From: JAXJQF01 sp036311285
GTDB lineage: Bacteria; Pseudomonadota; Gammaproteobacteria; Enterobacterales; Succinivibrionaceae
DNA: 23,547 nt
Assembly: GCA_036311285.1 (NCBI GenBank)
Contig: JAXJQF010000058.1
Coordinates: 1 to 23,547, forward strand
Direction of reading: 5' to 3'
Shown: positions 8,049 through 15,352 of the stretch, piece after piece
Numbering within the stretch: position 1 is the stretch's first letter
How the letters are laid out: each line of letters opens with the position of its first letter
Translations under genes and position numbers: made by a program
Notes under the pieces: generated by a model
Database searches by the model: none
What the model was told of the DNA's origin: nothing
The model's input: only the letters and a program-made list of their open reading frames with translations

Positions 8049-10400
8049 ATGAACACTGAGCTTTTTAAGCTCATGTCAGGCACTGAGTCCCCTCTAGGGG
8101 GCTCTTTGCGTGATGGGGGCTGTAATTTTAGTGTATGGGCTCCAGAAGCAACAGGAGTTCATGTTGTTTTATTTGATAACAACGAAAAAGAAATTACAAG
8201 AATAAAACTTGAACAAAAGAAAGAAGGTGTTTGGTACGGTTTTATTACTAATGTTAAAGAAGGGCAATTATACGCTTATAGTGTTGACGGTCCTAATGAT
8301 CCTGACAAAGGGTATTGCTTTGATGCTTCAAAGTTATTAATTGACCCTTATGCAAAGAAATTAAATCGTCCAGTTATTTGGGATTATCAATTATATTTAC
8401 ACGATAATGCAAAGTTTATTAGTAAGTCAGTTGTTACTTCTGATAAGTTTGATTGGCAAGGCGTAGAAAAACCTAATATTACTAGAGATAAAGTAATTCT
8501 GTATGAAACTCATGTAAAAGGATTTACTAAGTTATTACCAAGTATTCCAGAAGAACTTAGAGGTACATACCTAGGTATGGTTCATCCTGAAGTTATTAAG
8601 TATCTTAAGGAATTAGGGGTAACTGCAATTCAATTCCTTCCTATCTATGCAAAGATGAGTGAATCTCGTTTAATCGATATGGGGCTAACAAATTACTGGG
8701 GATATAACCCAATTTCATATATGGCTCCAGAACCATCTTTAGCTATGGAGGATTCTCTAACTGAATTTAAGACAATGGTTAGAGAATTACACCGTGCAGG
8801 TATTGCTGTAATTCTAGATGTTGTTTACAACCATACAGCTGAAGGTGGTTATGGTGGTCCTAACGTTTCATTTAGAGGTTTTGATAATAAAAACTACTAT
8901 GTTTATGAACGTCATTTAGATAATACTATTAACTACAAAGCTTCAACTAACGTAACAGGTTGTGGTAACAGCTTTAATACATCTAGTGAAGTAGGTTTAA
9001 AGATTGTTTTAGATTCTTTAAGGTATTGGTTAACAGAAATGCAAGTTGATGGTTTTAGATTTGACTTAGCTGTAACTGTTGCAAGAGAAACAACTCCATA
9101 TGTATTCAATTCATTTGAAACACATGGTACTTTCTTTAAGGCTGTGAATGCAGATCCAATTATCAGTAAGTGTATCTTAATCGGCGAACCGTGGGATATC
9201 GGCGGATATGGTTATAGAGTTGGCCAATTCCCTCCAGCTTGGAGTGAACAAAACGATAAATATCGTGATACAGTGCGTTCGTTCTGGCGTGGTGATTTAG
9301 GTTGTATGGGCGAGTTTGCTACAAGATTATTAGGTTCAAGAGACTTATATCCTAAGAGTTATCGTTCAATCAATAGTTCAGTAAACTTTGTTACGTATCA
9401 TGACGGTTTTACATTAGAAGACGTTGTTAGCTATAACAGTCGTCATAATGAAGCTAACGGTGAAAATAATTCAGACGGTACTAATAATAATGTGTCATGT
9501 AACTGGGGTGAAGAAGGGGTTACAACTAATCCTCGAATCTTAAAGAAGAGAGCCCAAGTTAAACGTAATATGTTAGCTACAATCTTATTATCACAAGGTA
9601 TTCCTCATTTACTTGCTGGTGATGAAATTTCTAGAACTCAAGGTGGTAACAATAACGCTTACTGTCAAGATAATGAAATCTCATGGCATAATTGGAAATT
9701 AGATTCTGAAAAACTTAATCTATTTAAGTTTGTTAAGCTATTGATATCTATACGTTTAAGTTCAAAAGTATTTACAGAACTTCATTTAAAAGGAGATACA
9801 TACAAGATTGTTCCTGGTGTAAACCATGAAGTTAATTGGTATCATCCAAATGGCTATCCGTTAGTTGAAACAGATTGGCAGTCTCCAGTTGCTCAAGTAT
9901 TTATGCTTGATATTGGTGATCGCAGTAATAATGGTGAACGTTGGTTAGTTTTATTTAATGGTTCTCCATATGATATTAACTTCCATTTACCAAAAGCTAA
10001 CGGTGATTATTCTCATTGGAGTGTAGTATTCGATACAAGCGAATCAGATGGTACTCCTAGAGCATATAGTGATGAAAGTGGTTTAATTTCAGTATGTGCT
10101 TCTTCATGCGTTAAATTGTTAAAGCAAGTATCAGCAAATGAGAAATTAAATTACTCAAATGAAATCTGTGAAGACATAAAAGTATTCGCTGGAATAAAAA
10201 CAACTCCTAATTTATGCAATGATGTAAGAAAAGAAGTTGCGTATAGTAGAAATAAGATTGTTAATAAACCTACTATTGTTACTCCTAAAACTCGAGTTAA
10301 TTCATCATTCTATAGAGCAAGAGTAAAGAATAATATAGCTAAGCTAAGAAAATCTTCAAAAGAAATATTAGCTAAGATATCAGCAGATTCTAAGAAGTAA
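8049..10400 (+). CDS. glgX: Glycogen debranching enzyme GlgX (GH13 isoamylase type) with a basic C-terminal tail
   Basis: Hydrolyses alpha-1,6 branches of glycogen limit dextrins. An N-terminal CBM48 (about 10-110, GCNFSVWAPEATGVHVVLFD) precedes the barrel with DVVYNHTAEG. Catalytic residues are Asp339 in DGFRFDLAV (nucleophile), Glu380 in LIGEPWDIGG (acid/base) and Asp452 in VTYHDGFTLEDVVSY. GNNNAYCQDNEISW is a GlgX/isoamylase signature. The recognisable enzyme ends near residue 694. About 89 more residues follow with roughly 20 Lys/Arg against about 8 acidic residues, giving 783 aa against about 657 in E. coli. The tail uses AAA for Lys more freely than the core. The first 25 codons are unusually GC-rich and form two hairpins (8057-8104). 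A GGAG ribosome site lies 11 nt upstream, inside the end of glgB. Confidence 0.94.
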   Translation: MNTELFKLMSGTESPLGGSLRDGGCNFSVWAPEATGVHVVLFDNNEKEITRIKLEQKKEGVWYGFITNVKEGQLYAYSVDGPNDPDKGYCFDASKLLIDPYAKKLNRPVIWDYQLYLHDNAKFISKSVVTSDKFDWQGVEKPNITRDKVILYETHVKGFTKLLPSIPEELRGTYLGMVHPEVIKYLKELGVTAIQFLPIYAKMSESRLIDMGLTNYWGYNPISYMAPEPSLAMEDSLTEFKTMVRELHRAGIAVILDVVYNHTAEGGYGGPNVSFRGFDNKNYYVYERHLDNTINYKASTNVTGCGNSFNTSSEVGLKIVLDSLRYWLTEMQVDGFRFDLAVTVARETTPYVFNSFETHGTFFKAVNADPIISKCILIGEPWDIGGYGYRVGQFPPAWSEQNDKYRDTVRSFWRGDLGCMGEFATRLLGSRDLYPKSYRSINSSVNFVTYHDGFTLEDVVSYNSRHNEANGENNSDGTNNNVSCNWGEEGVTTNPRILKKRAQVKRNMLATILLSQGIPHLLAGDEISRTQGGNNNAYCQDNEISWHNWKLDSEKLNLFKFVKLLISIRLSSKVFTELHLKGDTYKIVPGVNHEVNWYHPNGYPLVETDWQSPVAQVFMLDIGDRSNNGERWLVLFNGSPYDINFHLPKANGDYSHWSVVFDTSESDGTPRAYSDESGLISVCASSCVKLLKQVSANEKLNYSNEICEDIKVFAGIKTTPNLCNDVRKEVAYSRNKIVNKPTIVTPKTRVNSSFYRARVKNNIAKLRKSSKEILAKISADSKK
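8057..8104 (+). promoter_or_regulatory. Two tandem hairpins at the start of the glgX coding region
   Basis: Hairpin 1 is TGAGCTT (8057-8063) with AAGCTCA (8067-8073), a perfect 7-bp stem with a TTT loop. Hairpin 2 is GAGTCCCC (8085-8092) with GGGGGCTC (8097-8104), an 8-bp stem with one G-U pair and a TCTA loop, followed by TTT. They begin 8 nt after the A of the start codon. A structured mRNA at this point could limit glgX translation relative to glgB. There is no proper U-tract, so a full terminator is unlikely. Confidence 0.5.
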
Positions 10401-10422
10401 TTTTTAGTATATGTGAATAAGA

Positions 10423-10448
10423 ATAAGGCTTGCGATTGCAAGCCTTAT
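10423..10448. terminator. Bidirectional terminator between glgX and hisIE
   Basis: A perfect 11-bp stem (10423-10433 with 10438-10448) has a GATT loop and lies between the convergent glgX and hisIE genes. The flanking T-tracts are weak on both strands, so efficiency is uncertain, but its position at both gene ends supports the call. Confidence 0.8.
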
Positions 10449-10466
10449 GTTTATACGTCTTTTAAA

Positions 10467-10985
10467 TTACTTAACTAATTTGTCAACATCTGCTAAGTTA
10501 ATATCTTTGCTTTGTAATAGATTTAAAACAGATTTTAGCATAGCTGCAGCATTCTCAATAGAAGAATCGTTATTAAAGTTATCGATAGTTTTAATAATAT
10601 CGTTATTTTCTTCTTTATTTGTTTTATATGCAGCGATATTAGATGTAGCTAATGGTAAGTGACCATCGAAGCAACTTTCTGTGCCTTTATGACATGTTGG
10701 ACCAATAGGGTCTGCAGCAATCAACAAACAGTCTTTATCACAGTCACATGTAATATCAATTAGGTTTAAATAGTGATGAGATTCTTCACCCTTTGTCCAT
10801 AATCTATTTTTTGTTCTGCTAAAGAATGTAACTTTACCAATCTCTAAGGTTTTATTTAATGCTTCCTTATTCATAAAACCCTGCATTAGTACAACCCCTG
10901 TTAAATAGTTCTGTACTATAACAGGTATCATGTCGTTACATTTTTCCCAAGCTAAATCGTCTACAGTGAAATTAAACTTAGTCAC
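10467..10985 (-). CDS. hisI: Phosphoribosyl-AMP cyclohydrolase with a degenerate HisE domain (HisI/HisIE)
   Basis: The N-terminal half (about 1-110) is a well-preserved HisI domain, which opens the purine ring of phosphoribosyl-AMP (third step). It keeps PVIVQNYLTGVVLMQGFMNK, VTFFSRTKNRLWTKGEES, DCDKDCLL and IGPTCHKGTESCF, with zinc-type cysteines 82, 98 and 105. The C-terminal part should be HisE (phosphoribosyl-ATP pyrophosphohydrolase). Only its last helices are recognisable (VLNLLQSKDINLADVDKL, as in E. coli LLVLLQDQGLDLTTVIENL). The SYTxxL..G..KIAQKVGEEGVE block is absent, and the NEASDLM-type acidic pair is now ENAAAML. Length is 172 aa against 203 in E. coli. Translation starts at GTG, overlaps the end of hisF by 8 nt, and has an AAGGAG site 9 nt upstream. 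It is the last gene of the operon. HisI function is likely; HisE function is doubtful. Confidence 0.93.
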   Translation of the reverse strand: MTKFNFTVDDLAWEKCNDMIPVIVQNYLTGVVLMQGFMNKEALNKTLEIGKVTFFSRTKNRLWTKGEESHHYLNLIDITCDCDKDCLLIAADPIGPTCHKGTESCFDGHLPLATSNIAAYKTNKEENNDIIKTIDNFNNDSSIENAAAMLKSVLNLLQSKDINLADVDKLVK

Positions 10986-11751
10986 GAATTTCTACTCCTT
11001 CATTACGTAAATAGCTCTTTAATTCAGGGATATGGATAATTCCCTTGTGGAATACTGAAGCAGCTAAGCAACCGTCAACGTTAGCAGTTAAGAAACCATC
11101 TTTAAAGTGTTCCATAGTTCCTGCGCCACCAGATGCAATTAAAGGTACTTTACATAATGGACGAATCACGTCTAATTGTTTTAAGTCATAGCCTTGACGC
11201 ATACCATCTTGGTTCATCATATTTAAAACAATTTCGCCACATCCCATTTCTTGTACCTTTTGAACCCAATCAGGAGTAGTCCAGTTTGTTACAAGAGTTT
11301 TGGTTTCATCGCCTGTATATTGCTTTACTAAATAACGATCTGTATTTGCATCATAATATGAGTCGATACCGCATACCACACACTGTACACCAAATCTATC
11401 AGCTAGTCTTGAGATTAAAGTAGGGTCAGCTAGAGCAGGGGAGTTAATTGATATTTTGTCTGCGCCATATTCAAGTATTAATTTAGCGTCATCTATACTT
11501 TTAATGCCACCTGCAACGCAGAAAGGAATATCAATAACTTCTGCTACCTTTTTAACCCAGCTTTTATCAACAACTCTTGCGTCACTAGAAGCTGTGATAT
11601 CATAGAATACTAATTCATCAGCACCTTCTTCAGCGTATCTTTTTGCAAGATCTACAATACTACCCATTATTTCATGGTTTCTAAATTGAATTCCCTTTAC
11701 AACGACACCGTCTTTAACATCTAAGCATGGGATTATGCGTTTGGCCAACAT
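10978..11751 (-). CDS. hisF: Imidazole glycerol phosphate synthase, cyclase subunit HisF
   Basis: The TIM-barrel cyclase that pairs with HisH: it uses ammonia from HisH to convert PRFAR into imidazole glycerol phosphate and AICAR. The general acid/base residues are Asp11 in IIPCLDVKDG and Asp130 in VCGIDSYYD. The phosphate-binding turns FCVAGGIKSIDDA and LIASGGAGTMEHF are intact. The length of 257 aa matches the E. coli subunit (258). A strong AAGGAGG ribosome site lies about 8 nt before the start. The gene overlaps the 3' end of hisA by 19 nt and the hisI start by 8 nt, which implies translational coupling. Confidence 0.97.
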   Translation of the reverse strand: MLAKRIIPCLDVKDGVVVKGIQFRNHEIMGSIVDLAKRYAEEGADELVFYDITASSDARVVDKSWVKKVAEVIDIPFCVAGGIKSIDDAKLILEYGADKISINSPALADPTLISRLADRFGVQCVVCGIDSYYDANTDRYLVKQYTGDETKTLVTNWTTPDWVQKVQEMGCGEIVLNMMNQDGMRQGYDLKQLDVIRPLCKVPLIASGGAGTMEHFKDGFLTANVDGCLAASVFHKGIIHIPELKSYLRNEGVEIRD

Positions 11752-12473
11752 TGGATAGCCTCCTTAACTGTGAATTTACCTTCTAATAAAGCTCTGCCTA
11801 AGATAATGCCACTTGCTCCGCTGTCTCTAACGTCAGCAACATCTTGTAATGAACCAATACCACCTGATGCTAAGAACTTTATTTCAGGAAATGTCTTGCT
11901 TAGGTCCGCATACAATTCGCAATTTGAACCTTTTAAAGTACCGTCACGACTGATATCAGTACATAGAACGTACTTTAGGTTAACTTCTTTAAAATCATTA
12001 ATTAGTTCTTCAATTGTTGTTGAACTGTTTTCTTGCCATCCTTTAACCGCAATGAATCTCTTTTTTGATATAGGGTCAATGTTAATATCTAAAGCTAAAA
12101 CAATATGTTCAGCTCCAAAGTCATTCATCCATTCCTTCACGATTTGAGGTTCTTTAACAGCTGTAGAACCAATTACCACTCTTTCTGCACCAATCTTAAT
12201 TAGGTCTTCAACATCTTGACGAGTTCTTATTCCTCCGCCTATTTCAATTGGAACAGGAGTGTTTTCAATTAACTTAGAGATAACAGATAATTGGCGTTTT
12301 GAAGTGTCCTTGGCTCCATCTAAGTCAACTAAATGTAAGAACTTTGCTCCTTCTTCAACGTATAAGTTAAAGCGATCTTGAGCGTTTGCACTGTATTCTG
12401 TTTTTTGATTATAGTCGCCTTGGAATAAGCGAACTACTTTACCGTCGATTAAATCAATTGCTGGGATAATCAT
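11733..12473 (-). CDS. hisA: ProFAR isomerase HisA
   Basis: Amadori-type isomerase that converts ProFAR to PRFAR, using a TIM barrel related to HisF. The catalytic residues are Asp7 in IIPAIDLIDGKVVRLFQGDY and Asp129 in VLALDINID, the same positions as in the E. coli enzyme. The phosphate-binding motifs PIEIGGGIRT and FLASGGIGSLQDV are present. Length is 246 aa (E. coli 245). An AAGGAC ribosome site lies at the hisH stop, 8 nt before the ATG. The gene starts 11 nt after hisH and runs 19 nt into hisF. Confidence 0.97.
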   Translation of the reverse strand: MIIPAIDLIDGKVVRLFQGDYNQKTEYSANAQDRFNLYVEEGAKFLHLVDLDGAKDTSKRQLSVISKLIENTPVPIEIGGGIRTRQDVEDLIKIGAERVVIGSTAVKEPQIVKEWMNDFGAEHIVLALDINIDPISKKRFIAVKGWQENSSTTIEELINDFKEVNLKYVLCTDISRDGTLKGSNCELYADLSKTFPEIKFLASGGIGSLQDVADVRDSGASGIILGRALLEGKFTVKEAIQCWPNA

Positions 12474-12484
12474 GAAAATTGTCC

Positions 12485-13096
12485 TTACATTTTAATAAAG
12501 TTTTCTAATAGTTTAGCCCCAACCTTTCCTGACTTTTCAGGATGGAATTGAGTACCAAAGAAGTTGTCTTTGTTTACGATAGCACTGAAGTCGTTTTCGT
12601 AGTTACATGTTCCAATTGTATGTTCTGTAACTTCTAATGCATATGAGTGTACAAAGTAGAAATATGAACCGTTGTTGATATCCTTAAATAATGGACAATC
12701 ATTTTTAAAGAACACTTGGTTCCAACCCATGTGAGGTAGAGGGTTATTCTTTACTTGCATTAGTTTTACTTGACCATTGATTATGCCTAAGCATTTAATG
12801 TCTTGCACTTCTTCGCTGTTCATTTTTTCTTGTGAACTTTGAGCAAGCATTTGCATACCTAAGCAAATACCAAGTATTGGTTGTTTGCAATTTGTGATAA
12901 TCTCAGGAAGATTTCTTTCCTTTAAATTTTTCATCGCCGCAACAGCAGTCCCAACACCAGGTAATATAAGTTTATCAGAAGTATTAATAATCTTTTCATC
13001 TGCACTTACAGTACATTCAACACCTAATCTATCAAAAGCAAATTTAACAGATGATAGGTTTGCGCAACCTGTATCAATTATTGTAACCTTTTGCAT
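12485..13096 (-). CDS. hisH: Imidazole glycerol phosphate synthase, glutaminase subunit HisH
   Basis: Class-I glutamine amidotransferase that releases ammonia from glutamine and channels it to HisF. The triad is Cys78 in ILGICLGMQML, His185 and Glu187 in GTQFHPEKSG. The oxyanion strand LPGVGTA is present near residue 45. At 203 aa it is slightly longer than the E. coli protein (196). It begins 3 nt after the hisB stop, with its AGGAG ribosome site lying in the last hisB codons, so the two genes are coupled. Confidence 0.96.
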   Translation of the reverse strand: MQKVTIIDTGCANLSSVKFAFDRLGVECTVSADEKIINTSDKLILPGVGTAVAAMKNLKERNLPEIITNCKQPILGICLGMQMLAQSSQEKMNSEEVQDIKCLGIINGQVKLMQVKNNPLPHMGWNQVFFKNDCPLFKDINNGSYFYFVHSYALEVTEHTIGTCNYENDFSAIVNKDNFFGTQFHPEKSGKVGAKLLENFIKM

Positions 13097-13099
13097 ATC

Positions 13100-14215
13100 T
13101 TATAAAACTCCTTTACTTGAAGGTAATTCATTACCTTCTTTTTTAAGAGCTGTTCTTAAAGCTCTACCAAATGCTTTAAATAAAGCTTCTACTTGATGAT
13201 GAGTATTACCATTGCTAACTTTTAGGTGTAATGTTAAACCTAATGCATAGCTTAATGAATGGAAGAAGTGAGGTACCATTTCACATGAGAACTCACCTAT
13301 GTTTTCTCTTTGGAATTGAGCATCACAGCTAAATGTACAATATGGTCTGCCAGATATATCCATTGAGCAAGCAACTTCATGATTCATAATTGAATCATCT
13401 GGTAAACCTTCAATCTTTGCTTGTACTTCATCCATACTTAAGCAGAAACCGAATCTTCCGATACCACGCTTATTCCCCAGAGCTTTTAATATTGCAGTAC
13501 CTAAAGCAATGCCTATATCTTCAACGGTGTGGTGTTCGTCGATATGAAGATCTCCAATTGCTTTAATTTTTAATGATATTCCACCGTGAGTTGCAATCTG
13601 GTCAAGCATATGATCGAAGAATGGTAAACCTGTACTGATTTCGTTGTTACCACTGTGGTCTAAATCAACATCAATAGAGATCTTTGTTTCATTAGTGTTT
13701 CTTTCAATATGAGCAACACGTGGAGGATTTTCTAATTGCTTTAAAATGTCCTTCCAACAGTTTGATTCTCTGTTGTATTTTATACCTGTGATACCCATGT
13801 TTTGAGCAAGTTGAACATCTGTATCACGGTCTCCAATTACGTAACTTGTAGCTTTATCAATCGCACCGTCAACTAAATATTTTTCAACAAGCTTAGTTTT
13901 TGGTTTTCTACATTCGCAGTTTTCATGAGGGAAGTGAGGACATATTAAAACTTCATCAAAATAAACACCTTCAGATGCAAATATGTCTAGCATTAATTTA
14001 TGAGGACCGATGAATTTATCATATGGATTACTTGGAGTATGTAAACCATCTTGATTTGTAACCATTACTAATTTAAAACCATCATCTTGTAGTTTCTTTA
14101 AAGATGATATTACAAATGGTTCAAATACAAGTTTTTCGAATGAATCTACTTGCTTGTCAATAATAGGTTCTTCTATTAAAGTTCCATCACGATCTATAAA
14201 AAGGTATTTATTCAT
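13100..14215 (-). CDS. hisB: Bifunctional histidinol-phosphatase / imidazoleglycerol-phosphate dehydratase
   Basis: Residues about 1-165 form the HAD-type histidinol-phosphate phosphatase: FIDRDGT carries nucleophile Asp8 and Asp10, MVTNQDG motif II, CPHFPHENCECRKPK the zinc loop, and VIGDRDTD the final Asp pair. Residues about 166-371 are the manganese-dependent dehydratase, with FFDHMLDQIATHGG, DEHHTVEDIGIALG, HFFHSLSYALG and the closing THHQVEALFKAFGRALR. This fusion is characteristic of gammaproteobacteria. An extra 15-residue stretch (about 267-281) sits just before SMDISGRP and explains most of the length difference (371 against 355 in E. coli). I chose the ATG at 14215 because it matches the family N-terminus and has a GGAA site 8 nt upstream. 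An earlier in-frame ATG at 14260 lies inside the hisC-hisB hairpin. Confidence 0.95.
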   Translation of the reverse strand: MNKYLFIDRDGTLIEEPIIDKQVDSFEKLVFEPFVISSLKKLQDDGFKLVMVTNQDGLHTPSNPYDKFIGPHKLMLDIFASEGVYFDEVLICPHFPHENCECRKPKTKLVEKYLVDGAIDKATSYVIGDRDTDVQLAQNMGITGIKYNRESNCWKDILKQLENPPRVAHIERNTNETKISIDVDLDHSGNNEISTGLPFFDHMLDQIATHGGISLKIKAIGDLHIDEHHTVEDIGIALGTAILKALGNKRGIGRFGFCLSMDEVQAKIEGLPDDSIMNHEVACSMDISGRPYCTFSCDAQFQRENIGEFSCEMVPHFFHSLSYALGLTLHLKVSNGNTHHQVEALFKAFGRALRTALKKEGNELPSSKGVL

Positions 14216-14226
14216 TATTCTATTCC

Positions 14227-14266
14227 AAAAAAAGTTAAAGGTGAGTAATACTATTCTCACCTTTAA
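14227..14266 (-). terminator. Terminator-like hairpin inside the his operon, between hisC and hisB
   Basis: On the transcribed strand a perfect 11-bp stem (14266-14256 with 14245-14235) and 10-nt loop are followed by C and seven T residues (14233-14227), then directly by the GGAA ribosome site of hisB. This has all the marks of an intrinsic terminator, yet hisB, hisH, hisA, hisF and hisI lie beyond it with only small gaps. It could trim transcription between the GDC and BHAFI halves or stabilise a processed 3' end. Confidence 0.75.
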
Positions 14267-14278
14267 TATATTTAAAGA

Positions 14279-15352
14279 TTATTTATTTAAAGATTGTAGA
14301 AGTTCTATTACTTCATTCATTTCTTGCTCACTACCAATTGTGATTCTTATACAGTTCTTTAGTCTTGGTTTAGTGTGAAAATCACGAAGAATGATTCCTT
14401 TTCTTACACAGCTGTCAAAGATTTCTGGACCGTCTTTAAATCTTACAAGGATGTAGTTAGCTTTATCTGCAAAAATTTCATCTACAAAGTTTAAGTTTTT
14501 AATAGCATCAATAAAACGCGCCTTTCTGTCGTTCAATTCTACAATTCTGTCTTGTAAAATTGAAAGACCGTTTTTACTTAAAGCTTGGCAAGCTATTTGA
14601 GCTACAGGGTCTGAGATTGGATATGGATCAATAACCTTAAGCATCATTTTGATAACTTCCGGATCTGCTATAGTGAAACCACATCTAATACCTGCTAAAG
14701 CAAATGCTTTGGATAAAGTACGAGTTATTACTAAATGATTGTATTTTTCTTGTAGTGGTAAAGCTGTTGCTTCTGGGCAAAATTCAATATAAGCTTCATC
14801 TACAACTACTAAACATTTATCTTTAGTAAAATCTAAAATTTCTTTTAATAAATTTTGGTTTAACACAGTTCCTGTTGGGTTGTTTGGAGAGCATAGGAAT
14901 AAAACCTTGATGCTCTTACCACTTTCAAAAACATCCTTAATAGCATTTACGTCAGGTTGAAAGTCATCTAAAGGAGGAACTTCAACAGTTTCAACACCTG
15001 CTGTATCAGCACTAATTGAGTACATGCCATAGGTAGGAGGGCAAATTAATATTGCATCCTTGCCGCTTTCACAGAATGTTCTTACTAGTAATCCAATTGA
15101 TTCATCACTACCACGAGATACTAGTACTCTTTCTTCATTTACCTTTGCATAATCGGCATATGCTTCGATTAGTTCAGGAGGTTGACATTCAGGATATCTA
15201 TTTAAACTTAAAGAGTTAAGTAAATATGCAGCACTCTTTGGAGCTTCGTTAGCATTTAAAAATGTATGACCTCTTCCTCCAATTCGTCTAGCGGATAAAT
15301 ATGGAGTGATTTTTTTAACAGTATTTGTTGCTAAATCAGCAAGAGAAAACAT
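14279..15352 (-). CDS. hisC: Histidinol-phosphate aminotransferase
   Basis: PLP-dependent class-I/II aminotransferase that converts imidazole-acetol phosphate and glutamate to histidinol phosphate. Lys215 in TRTLSKAFALAGIRCG is the Schiff-base lysine. Other family marks are NANEAP, NRYPECQPPEL, SRGSDESIGLLVRTF, SPNNPTG (Asn157) and VVVDEAYIEF (Asp185, Tyr188). Length is 357 aa (E. coli 356). The start codon overlaps the hisD stop by one base (TAATG), with an AAAGGAG site 8 nt upstream. A terminator-like hairpin separates it from hisB. Confidence 0.97.
   Translation of the reverse strand: MFSLADLATNTVKKITPYLSARRIGGRGHTFLNANEAPKSAAYLLNSLSLNRYPECQPPELIEAYADYAKVNEERVLVSRGSDESIGLLVRTFCESGKDAILICPPTYGMYSISADTAGVETVEVPPLDDFQPDVNAIKDVFESGKSIKVLFLCSPNNPTGTVLNQNLLKEILDFTKDKCLVVVDEAYIEFCPEATALPLQEKYNHLVITRTLSKAFALAGIRCGFTIADPEVIKMMLKVIDPYPISDPVAQIACQALSKNGLSILQDRIVELNDRKARFIDAIKNLNFVDEIFADKANYILVRFKDGPEIFDSCVRKGIILRDFHTKPRLKNCIRITIGSEQEMNEVIELLQSLNK

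Noticed and set aside
11770..12147. Plus-strand frame of 125 codons opposite hisA
   Set aside because: It lies entirely antisense to a well-supported hisA and its protein resembles nothing. The same holds for the other antisense frames inside malQ, hisI, hisB and pilY1.
14216..14260. Longer hisB start at 14260
   Set aside because: It would add 15 residues with no match to the family N-terminus, has a poor ribosome site, and lies inside the terminator-like stem. The ATG at 14215 fits the homologue and has a GGAA site.
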